Shown one piece after another: positions 54,308-61,196 of a stretch of DNA of 63,396 bases; the first letter of the stretch is position 1, and every line of letters begins with the position of its first letter. Made by a program: the position numbers and the translations under genes. Source of the stretch: Planctomycetota bacterium (GTDB taxonomy: Bacteria; Planctomycetota; UBA8108; JACQVS01); the NCBI GenBank assembly GCA_016209605.1, contig JACQVS010000263.1, positions 1-63,396 on the forward strand, in the 5' to 3' direction. The notes beneath the pieces were generated by a model, which was not told where the DNA came from, searched no databases, and saw only the letters and a list, made by a program, of their open reading frames with translations.

Positions 54308-55123
54308 GTAGTACCCCATCGCCTCCCCCTGCCACTCCAGGAGGTCCTCGATGCGGGTCTCGTGGCTCGGATGGGTGGAGAGGAATTCCAGCGAGATCCC
54401 TCCCTCCGAAAGGGCGGCCATCTTCTTCCAGAACTCGAGCGCCTTGGAGGGGTGATAGCCGGCCTTGGCCATGTAAATCAAGCCCACCCGGTCGGCCTCC
54501 GACTCTTGAGTGCGGCTGAAGGGGAGGACGGCGAAGAGCTGCGCCCCGACGCCAAAGGCCCCCAACACGATCTCGACGGTCTCCTGCTTCTTGTTTTGCA
54601 GCGCGATGAGCAATCCCGTGGCCCCGAGAGTGATCAGGAGTTCCTGGCTGATCCTCTCGGCGCCGTGGTGGAGGGTGGCGTGCGCCACCTCGTGCCCCAT
54701 CACCGTGGCGAGCAGCGCGTCATCCTCTTCGGTCAGCTTCAAGATGCCGGTGTAAACCGCCACCTTGCCGCCCGGCAGGCACCAGGCGTTGACGGTCTTG
54801 TCATCATCAATGACCGTGAACTTCCAGTCGTACTCGGAGTGGCCGGTGGCCTCGGCGATTTTCTTGCCGACCGCCGCCACCTTTTCCTGCAAGGCCGGGT
54901 TTGGCGAAATCTTCGCCTCTCCTAAAGCCTGCCGGTACGCCTCCAAGCCCATGTCCAGCTCATCCTGCTCGCTGAGCAGGATGAACTGCTTCCTTCCGGT
55001 AATCTCGGCGGTCTGGCAGGAGGAGAGATAAACCACGCCGGCGGGCAAGAAGGTCAAGAGCCCGGCGCGAAGGCACGATAGAGAAACCAGGAAGACGATC
55101 CAGCGCAAAAACCGATCTTTCAT
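54296..55123 (-). CDS. M48-family zinc metalloprotease, probable lipoprotein
   Basis: A 275-residue protein. The zinc motif HEVAH (His144, Glu145, His148) lies in VMGHEVAHATLHH. The third ligand region is RTQESEADRVGLIYM, and PGGKVAVYTGIL is the family block upstream. The N-terminus is hydrophobic and contains LSSC at residues 33-36, a possible lipobox, though it lies late. Relatives (YfgC/BepA, LoiP) degrade or fold envelope proteins. AGGAG precedes ATG. It diverges from the HtrA-like cluster, with only about 110 bases between, so the two may form one envelope quality-control region. Confidence 0.88.
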   Translation of the reverse strand: MKDRFLRWIVFLVSLSCLRAGLLTFLPAGVVYLSSCQTAEITGRKQFILLSEQDELDMGLEAYRQALGEAKISPNPALQEKVAAVGKKIAEATGHSEYDWKFTVIDDDKTVNAWCLPGGKVAVYTGILKLTEEDDALLATVMGHEVAHATLHHGAERISQELLITLGATGLLIALQNKKQETVEIVLGAFGVGAQLFAVLPFSRTQESEADRVGLIYMAKAGYHPSKALEFWKKMAALSEGGISLEFLSTHPSHETRIEDLLEWQGEAMGYYKKN

Positions 55124-55233
55124 CTTTGCTCCTGATAATTTTTACGTTTCCCGCTCCAATGATGGTGCCAAAGTTGGTTTTCTGGCAAGAAATTTTTGGG
55201 AAAACCGCCGAGGTAATGCTTAAATTGTCTTCC

Positions 55234-56382
55234 ATGAAGCCGACCATCCTCCAACGCGCCGGCGTCTCGCTGGCGATCGCCCTGACGCTTTCAACGGGCT
55301 TTGCGGCCGCGCCCGCCAGGGAGACGGCCCCGCTTTCCCCCGCCGCCTCGCTCCCGCCTTCCCTGCGCTTCCGCATCCTTTACGATCGCGCCGCCCCCGC
55401 CGTGGTCGGCATCCGCTGCACGAACGGCGAGGACCTTTACTTCGGCAGCGGCTCCATCATCGACCCCGCCGGGCTGGTGCTCACCTCGATCACCGTCGTG
55501 CCCGCCGGCTCGAAGGACATCCAGATCTTCGTGCGCGGCGGCGCTTCCATGGGCGCGGAGATCCTGAAAACCGTCCCCGAGAAGGAGTTTTCACTCCTGC
55601 GCCTGCGGGCCAAGGCGGACGGCGGCCCTCCAAATTCCGGTCAGGCCACCTTCCCGCACCTCAAGCTCGGCGACAGCGTCGAGGTCCAGATCGGCGAAGC
55701 CTCCTTCACCCTCGGAAACGCCTTCAACAGCATCGACCACGATGACCAGGTTTCGCTGGCCTCCGGCATCGTGAGCGGCAGCTACACCCTCCCTGCCTTC
55801 CGCGCCATGGCCAGGTACGCCGGCCCCATCCTCGAGACCAGCGCCGCGGTGAACGACGGCATGGACGGCGGCCCGCTCCTCAACGGCCGCGGCGAGATTA
55901 TCGGCATCTTGAGCCTCAACTTCTCGACCAACCGCTGGTTAGGCACCGCCGTCCCCATCCATCTCATCAAGCCCCTCTTGAACGACTACCAGGCCCGCTT
56001 TTCCGACCGCGACCAGGCCCGGGAGATTTACCTGGGCCTGGAAGTGACCGAAGGGGGAATCGCCGATCCTGCCGGCTCCTCAAGCCGCCCGTTGTGGATC
56101 TCGCAGGTGTACCGCGGCGGCCCCGCCCGCCAGGCCGGCCTGCGCGACGGCCATCTGCTCCGGGCGGTGAACGGCGAGCCGGTGGCGACGCTCGCCGCCT
56201 TCAGCGAACTGCTGGGGAAGGTCCAGCCCGGCTCGCGTGTCCGCCTGCGCATCGCTCCCATCCTGGAGACCGGCGGCGCCGGCTCGGCCGAGAAGGGGCA
56301 GCAGGTCGAGGTGCAGAAAGAGGGGGAAAAGACCGAAGATCTAGAGAGAGAAATCGCCATCCCGGCGTGGGGAAGGTTCTAA
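55234..56382 (+). CDS. HtrA-fold pseudoprotease with PDZ domain
   Basis: I choose ATG 55234, which gives a signal peptide (KPTILQRAGVSLAIALTLST); open sequence extends to 55126. The trypsin-like fold is recognisable (GSGSIIDPAGLVLTS, FTLGNAFNSID, SLASGIVSG, ETSAAVNDGMDGGPLL). However, the catalytic His is Thr (TSITVV where active members have TNxHVV), the Asp position is Glu or Phe (EKEFSLLRL), and the Ser is Asp (GMDGGPL for GNSGGPL). A PDZ domain follows (QVYRGGPARQAGLRDGHLLR). It cannot be a serine protease by this mechanism and may be a chaperone, decoy or regulator of the active protease at 58301. About 180 bases separate it from the next gene. Confidence 0.8.
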   Translation: MKPTILQRAGVSLAIALTLSTGFAAAPARETAPLSPAASLPPSLRFRILYDRAAPAVVGIRCTNGEDLYFGSGSIIDPAGLVLTSITVVPAGSKDIQIFVRGGASMGAEILKTVPEKEFSLLRLRAKADGGPPNSGQATFPHLKLGDSVEVQIGEASFTLGNAFNSIDHDDQVSLASGIVSGSYTLPAFRAMARYAGPILETSAAVNDGMDGGPLLNGRGEIIGILSLNFSTNRWLGTAVPIHLIKPLLNDYQARFSDRDQAREIYLGLEVTEGGIADPAGSSSRPLWISQVYRGGPARQAGLRDGHLLRAVNGEPVATLAAFSELLGKVQPGSRVRLRIAPILETGGAGSAEKGQQVEVQKEGEKTEDLEREIAIPAWGRF

Positions 56383-56438
56383 GGCGGCAACGGCCGCAAC
56401 CAAAAGTCTCGGCCGAATTAGAAAAAGATAAAGAGGAT

Positions 56439-56470
56439 TGAACCGCAAAGGCGCCAAGGACGCAAAGGTA
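56439..56470. repeat. dispersed GCAAAGG-type repeat
   Basis: GAACCGCAAAGGCGCCAAGG and the following ACGCAAAGG belong to the common family of intergenic repeats built on accgcaaag/acgcaaag units. Two copies in the opposite orientation lie at 58331-58365 and 58399-58436. This copy sits between the first pseudoprotease and the 203-residue gene. Confidence 0.6.
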
Positions 56471-56560
56471 AGACGCAAGGCGAATGAAAGAGCGGTCCCC
56501 GAATGCCAAAACTTCCCTGCTGCCTGCGAAGAAGATTTGATGGAAGAATTTTGAAGGCTC

Positions 56561-57172
56561 ATGAAAAATCCTCTCTCGCTGCTTCTGGCCGCCGGCCTCC
56601 TCGTGGCCGCCGGTTTCGGCCTCTCGAAGGTCCTGGCCGGCCGACATTTCCCGGCTGAAAAAATCCGCCAGTACGAGTCGCTCTTTTCCTGGGACGAAAC
56701 GGGCGAGGCGCCGCCGGGCTCCATCCCCTGCCGCACCGGCAAGGTGGTCCTCATCCGCCCGGGCAGCTGGCAGGTGTACCGCCAGGGAATCCTCTTCCTC
56801 ACCCAGATCCTTCCCGAGATCGAGGACAAGAAGGAAAAGGAGATCGCCCCGCCGAGGCTGGATGACTCCTGGCACGAGCTGGAGGGCGAGGTCCGCGCCG
56901 GCTCCCCGGAGGAGGTCGACACGGTCATCATCTGCACCCCCATCAAGATCCCCGCCGGCGAGTACCGCGGCCCGGATAACTTCTCCGGCCCCAACGCCTC
57001 GCTGCGGAAGGGGGTCGAGCTCAAGGTCTACGACTGGAAGAGCCGCCGGCTGATCGGCGAGTGCCTCTTGGCGGACCAGATCCCCAAGATGGAAGCGAAG
57101 CCCGCGGGGCCGTACTCCGGCGAGCCGAGGCAAATCGCCGACTTCGTCGCCCGGATGCCCCTCCGCCAGTGA
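56561..57172 (+). CDS. membrane-anchored or secreted protein of unknown function
   Basis: A 203-residue protein with one hydrophobic N-terminal segment (NPLSLLLAAGLLVAAGFGLS), a membrane anchor or signal peptide. The rest is soluble: GKVVLIRPGSWQVYRQGILF, LDDSWHELEGEVRAGSPEEV, VDTVIICTPIKIPAGEY and VELKVYDWKSRRLIGECLL, an alternating beta pattern. I recognise no family. It is 40 bases before the second HtrA-like gene in the same direction and should be co-transcribed with it, so it may be a periplasmic partner of the HtrA-like proteins. Confidence 0.65.
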   Translation: MKNPLSLLLAAGLLVAAGFGLSKVLAGRHFPAEKIRQYESLFSWDETGEAPPGSIPCRTGKVVLIRPGSWQVYRQGILFLTQILPEIEDKKEKEIAPPRLDDSWHELEGEVRAGSPEEVDTVIICTPIKIPAGEYRGPDNFSGPNASLRKGVELKVYDWKSRRLIGECLLADQIPKMEAKPAGPYSGEPRQIADFVARMPLRQ

Positions 57173-57212
57173 TGGCCTCTGGCGGCGGGCTCCTTCCGGC
57201 CGGCAAAAGTTG

Positions 57213-58295
57213 ATGCCCCGCGCCGCGTTTCCGTTTATCATCATGAACATGATCTGCTGGAATTCCTGCCTGCTGCTCTGGCTGGGGCTCCTTGGCCAGG
57301 GCCAGGGGCCCGCCACCCTGGAAGACCTGATCCGCCAGGTGAGCCCCGCCGTGGTGGCGCTTCGGGTCGAGCGCGACCCGGAGCCGGAGCTCGATCCGAA
57401 TATCCTGCCGCCGCGCGTCCGGCGCCTTCTGAGTCAAGATGAAGACCTGCGGGACTACTTCAAGCGGCCGCCCGGGCCCGCCTCCGGCCTGCTCCTCGAT
57501 TCAGAAGGCCATGTGCTCACCACCCTCTACAACGTCAGCGGCGGCTTGCGGAAGGTCACCGTGATCCTCTCGAGCGGCCAGGAGCTTCCGGCCCGGCTGG
57601 TGTCCAGGGATCCGGCGGACGACCTGGCCCTCCTGCGCATCGAAAACCGCCTCCCCAAGGAGGCCGCGGTCCCCGAGGTCCGGTGGGGCAGCGAGGAAAA
57701 TCTGGTCACGGGAGGATTCGTCCTGGCCATCGGCCGCTCACCGGATCCGGGGCATCCCACCGCCACCCTGGGGATCGTCAGCGCCCCGGCCCGGAACGGC
57801 GGCCGGGTGTTCCAGACCGATGCCCCCCTCAACTACGGCAACGTCGGCGGAGCGCTCTTCGACCTCGACGGCCGGGTGCTGGGCATCGCCGCCTTCATCG
57901 GCCACCTCTACCCGCAATGGGGGCAGAACTCCGGCATCGGCTTCGGCATCCGCGCCGACCTCATCCAGAAGCTCCTGCCGCAGATGAGGCGGGGCGAAGA
58001 CATCCCGCCCCCGGAGACGGCCCTCCTGGGAGTGAGCCCCTCCGGCAGCCGGGACAGACCGGGCCGCGCCGGCATGAAGGTGGAGCGCATCGCCCCCGGC
58101 TCCGCCGCCGAGCGGGGCGGCCTCAAGGCCGGCGATGTGATCCTCGAGTTTGATCGGGTGCCGTTGGAGGACTTCAGCCATCTCAAGCGGCTGGTGCTCT
58201 CGAAGCGTCCCGGAGACGAGGTCCTCCTCAAGGTCCAGCGCAACGAGGAGACCATCGATCTCAAAATCAAGCTGGGAAGGCGCTCGCTGAATTAA
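57213..58295 (+). CDS. second HtrA-fold pseudoprotease with PDZ domain
   Basis: About 360 residues; ATG 57213 and ATG 57243 are both possible and both give a hydrophobic export segment (CLLLWLGLLGQG). The fold and a good PDZ domain (VERIAPGSAAERGGLKAGDV) are clear. The His position is Tyr or Asn (LTTLYNVSGG), the Asp is kept (DDLALLRI), and the Ser is Val (GNVGGALF). It is thus a different kind of inactivation from the protein at 55234. The gene ends five bases before the intact protease gene, so they are co-transcribed. Peptide binding through PDZ remains plausible. Confidence 0.8.
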   Translation: MPRAAFPFIIMNMICWNSCLLLWLGLLGQGQGPATLEDLIRQVSPAVVALRVERDPEPELDPNILPPRVRRLLSQDEDLRDYFKRPPGPASGLLLDSEGHVLTTLYNVSGGLRKVTVILSSGQELPARLVSRDPADDLALLRIENRLPKEAAVPEVRWGSEENLVTGGFVLAIGRSPDPGHPTATLGIVSAPARNGGRVFQTDAPLNYGNVGGALFDLDGRVLGIAAFIGHLYPQWGQNSGIGFGIRADLIQKLLPQMRRGEDIPPPETALLGVSPSGSRDRPGRAGMKVERIAPGSAAERGGLKAGDVILEFDRVPLEDFSHLKRLVLSKRPGDEVLLKVQRNEETIDLKIKLGRRSLN

Positions 58296-58300
58296 ACGAC

Positions 58301-59452
58301 ATGTCCATTTTTCCATTATTCAATCTCAATTCTCTTCTCTGCGTCCTCTGCGTTCTTTGCGGTTCCTATTCTGCCATACGTTCATTATTCACTCTCTACT
58401 CTCTTCTCTGCGCACTCTGCGTACTCTGCGGTTCATTCCATTCCGTGAATCTCATTCTCGCCGAGGATCTTCCCCACCCGCTCAGCCTCGCCGAGATTCG
58501 CGCCGCCGAGAAGTCGGTGAAGGATACCATCCGCAAGGCCCTGCCGGCGGTGGTCTTCATCGAGGGAGGCTCCGGCGCGCTGATCTCCTCCGCTGGCCTC
58601 ATCCTCACCAACGACCACGTCGTCGGCGAGCGCAAGGAGTTCAAGGTCCATTTCGCCCTCACCGGCCGGGTGGGCTGGGCGTCGCTGCTCGGCCGCTATC
58701 CGGAGGGGGACATCGCCCTCCTCAAGCTCCAGAAGGAGGAAGCTTATCCCTTCCTCGAGCTGGGCGACTCGGAGCCGGTCCAGCCCGGCGAGCAGGTGCT
58801 GGCCTTCGGGAACCCCTTCCTCCTCGGAGACGACAACGTCTTCTTCCCCAACTCCCCCGCCGACTTCTACCCCTCGGTGTCGCTGGGGGTGGTGAGCGCC
58901 GTGCACCGCAACTCGCCGCCGCGCTACCCCGATGCCATCCAGGTCGACGTGGCGGTGAACCCCGGCAACTCCGGCGGCCCCCTGCTGACGCTGGAGGGAA
59001 AGATCGTCGGCGTGAACGGCAAGATCGAGACTCGCTTCGGGCTCAGCGTCAACTCCGGCGTCGGATACGCCGTGCCTTCCCGGCAGGTCCAGCGCTTTCT
59101 GGGGCCGCTCAAGGAGGCGAGCGGCGGCATCGTCTACCACGGCCATCTCCCCGGCCTCGAGGTGGCGGAGCGCGCCGGCGCGGGCTCTCCGGGCCTGCTG
59201 GTGGCGCGGGTGGTCCAGGACTCTCCGGCCGCCAAGGCCGGCTTCCAGGCCGGCAACCGCATCATCGCCATCGATGGACGGCCCATACCGACGCGCCACC
59301 GCTTCGAGGGGATTTTCAAGTCCTATCCGGTCGAGAGCCGGATGACCTTCCGGGTGCTGAGAGGGGAGAAAGAGGAAGAGATCGCGGTCACGCTTCACGA
59401 TGCCAAGATTCCCGCCAAGCCGGAACGTAAAAAGCCGGATGAAGATGAATAA
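58301..59452 (+). CDS. HtrA/DegP-type serine protease, catalytically intact
   Basis: A 383-residue protein with an intact triad: His106 (LTNDHVV), Asp137 (EGDIALLKL) and Ser224 (GNSGGPLL), followed by one PDZ domain (LVARVVQDSPAAKAGFQAGN). Family members degrade or refold damaged envelope proteins. The start is odd: residues 10-46 (NSLLCVLCVLCGS, YSLLCALCVLCGS) are encoded by two copies of an intergenic repeat and look like a signal sequence made from repeat DNA. GTG 58445 is an alternative start without it. It ends 14 bases inside the next gene. The two pseudoproteases upstream are probable paralogues. Confidence 0.88.
   Translation: MSIFPLFNLNSLLCVLCVLCGSYSAIRSLFTLYSLLCALCVLCGSFHSVNLILAEDLPHPLSLAEIRAAEKSVKDTIRKALPAVVFIEGGSGALISSAGLILTNDHVVGERKEFKVHFALTGRVGWASLLGRYPEGDIALLKLQKEEAYPFLELGDSEPVQPGEQVLAFGNPFLLGDDNVFFPNSPADFYPSVSLGVVSAVHRNSPPRYPDAIQVDVAVNPGNSGGPLLTLEGKIVGVNGKIETRFGLSVNSGVGYAVPSRQVQRFLGPLKEASGGIVYHGHLPGLEVAERAGAGSPGLLVARVVQDSPAAKAGFQAGNRIIAIDGRPIPTRHRFEGIFKSYPVESRMTFRVLRGEKEEEIAVTLHDAKIPAKPERKKPDEDE
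58313..58434. repeat. tandem intergenic-type repeat within the protease 5' end
   Basis: Two imperfect direct units of about 54 bases (58313-58365 and 58381-58434) share CATTATTCA, CTCTTCTCTGCG and TCTGCG.TCT.TGCGGTTC. They are inverted relative to the copy at 56439-56470. The units lie in frame with the protease gene and encode LLCVLCVLCGS and LLCALCVLCGS. Confidence 0.65.
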
Positions 59453-60647
59453 AATCCTTTTCTGCTCCTGGTTTCTTTTTCCGGCGGCCGCGCTCCTCCA
59501 ACCCGGAGAGGGGCCTGAGACCGGCGCCCCCGACCCGGCCCTGGCCTTCAAGACCGCCGGGCCGTTTCCGGTCGGCGTCCGCACCCTGGTGCTGGTCGAC
59601 TCTTCGCGCGACGATGCCTTCGCCGGCGGCAAGCGGACGCTGGTGACCGAGGTCTGGTACCCGGCGGCCGGCGAGGCCCGGAGCCTCCCCAGGGCCCGCT
59701 TCGGCGAATTCTTCGGCAAGTACCAGGCGGAGGGGGCCAAGGCGCTCAAGCAAAAGGACCTCGAGGAGGTCGAGCGCCGCTTCCAGACGCTGGCGGCGCG
59801 CCAGGCGCCGCTGCGGCCGGTCGAGAAGGGAGGGGCGAAGTATCCGCTCCTCATCTTCAGCCACGGGAACAGCGGCTTCCGCCATCAAAACGTCTTTCAA
59901 ATGGACCACCTGGCGAGCCACGGCTACGTGGTGGCGTCTCCGGAACACACCGGCAACTCCAGCCTCGCGCCGCTCCCCGAAAAAGCGGTCGGCTACGACA
60001 AGGGAGGCCGCTCGCGCTCGTCGGAGGACCGCCCCCAGGACGTCATCTTCCTCATCGACCACTTCCTCAAGGAAAGCGGCGCGCCGGGGAGCTGGCTCCA
60101 TCAAGCCCTCGACGCCGGAAAAATCGGCGTTCTGGGGCACTCCTTCGGCGGCTACGCCGCCTGCAGCGCCGCGGTGCGCGACGCGCGCATCAAGGCCATC
60201 CTGCCCATGACCGTGGCGCTGGCCGGGCTGGGAGTGGCGCCGGCGAAGGTGCCGACGCTGGTCTTCCTCGCCAAGCACGACCTCACCATGAAGGAGCTGG
60301 GGAACGTCGCCAGCCGCGGCTATTACCTCGGCTGCCCCGCCGAGAAGTACCTGCTCACCTTGAAGCGCGGCGGCCACTTCAGCTTCTGCGAGATGGGCAT
60401 CATCAATCCCGGCCACGGCGACGGCATCGGCCGGGGAAAGAACCTCGCCGGCGAGGAGATGGAATTCATTCCGGTGCCGCTGGCGAAGGAGATCATCAAC
60501 GCCTACTCCCTGGCTTTCTTCGACTGCTACCTCCGGAAGGGCGCCGCCGCCCGGGAGTTCCTGGGGAGGAACCACTACCCCGAGGAGCTCGAGCACCAGA
60601 GGGAGCCAGCCAGGGATATCGCCGCGCCGCGGGCGAAGGATTTTTGA
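59439..60647 (+). CDS. secreted alpha/beta hydrolase (dienelactone hydrolase/PAF-acetylhydrolase-like)
   Basis: From ATG 59439, which overlaps the protease stop by 14 bases, the protein has 402 residues. A signal peptide (NKILFCSWFLFPAAALL) is followed by an alpha/beta hydrolase domain. It has LLIFSHGNSG (oxyanion region), ASHGYVVASPEHTGNS, the nucleophile elbow GHSFGG with Ser235, and a late His (KRGGHFSF). Relatives include lipases, dienelactone hydrolases and PAF acetylhydrolases. Close coupling to the HtrA gene suggests an envelope role. The substrate is unknown. Confidence 0.85.
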   Translation: MKMNKILFCSWFLFPAAALLQPGEGPETGAPDPALAFKTAGPFPVGVRTLVLVDSSRDDAFAGGKRTLVTEVWYPAAGEARSLPRARFGEFFGKYQAEGAKALKQKDLEEVERRFQTLAARQAPLRPVEKGGAKYPLLIFSHGNSGFRHQNVFQMDHLASHGYVVASPEHTGNSSLAPLPEKAVGYDKGGRSRSSEDRPQDVIFLIDHFLKESGAPGSWLHQALDAGKIGVLGHSFGGYAACSAAVRDARIKAILPMTVALAGLGVAPAKVPTLVFLAKHDLTMKELGNVASRGYYLGCPAEKYLLTLKRGGHFSFCEMGIINPGHGDGIGRGKNLAGEEMEFIPVPLAKEIINAYSLAFFDCYLRKGAAAREFLGRNHYPEELEHQREPARDIAAPRAKDF

Positions 60648-60666
60648 GCCCTCTGGCCGGCCTTGA

Positions 60667-61047
60667 TCAAGCCTCCAGGAATTTTTTCGCCCTCTTCACG
60701 TCGTCGACCGCCCAGGCGAGCTCCACCAGATCGTCGGCCTTTCCCGTGAGGTAAATGGCGTCGATGTTGATGCCGGCATTGGCCAGCGTATTCGCCACCC
60801 GGGCGATCTCCCCGGCCTTGTCTTCGAGGAGGAGGGAGATGACCTCCTGCTCGGTGTACTGGGCCCGCATGGCCTCGAGGCCGGCCCGGGTGGCCTCGAC
60901 ATCATGCCCGATCAGGTGGATCGTCGCCTGGCCGCCGCTCGCCGAGCCCGCGATGGCCTTGATGTTGACCCCATGGCGAGCCAGGCTCTCCGCCAGCCGC
61001 GCCAGCTCACCGGGACGGTTACCCAAGACGACTCGGAACTCTTTCAT
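60667..61047 (-). CDS. tandem ACT-domain protein
   Basis: ATG 61047 follows AAGGAGG by five bases and is preferred to the upstream start at 61071. The 126 residues hold two ACT domains: FRVVLGNRPGELARLAESLA, HGVNIKAIAG, and LLLEDKAGEIARVANTLANA, GINIDAIYL. ACT domains bind amino acids and regulate metabolic enzymes. A stand-alone tandem ACT protein may be an amino-acid sensor. It ends convergently to the hydrolase gene (19-base gap). Ligand and partner are unknown. Confidence 0.88.
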   Translation of the reverse strand: MKEFRVVLGNRPGELARLAESLARHGVNIKAIAGSASGGQATIHLIGHDVEATRAGLEAMRAQYTEQEVISLLLEDKAGEIARVANTLANAGINIDAIYLTGKADDLVELAWAVDDVKRAKKFLEA

Positions 61048-61196
61048 GTCAGCCTCCTTTGATGCCTCCACACTCGCTTAATGAAAGGAATATTAACATT
61101 CAGAACCTGCGAACGCTTTATTGTAAGCAGATGGGGAGGCCGGCGGAAAGGGTTTTAGCCTCAGATTTGAACGCCAGCCACCCAGTGTCACTAGAT

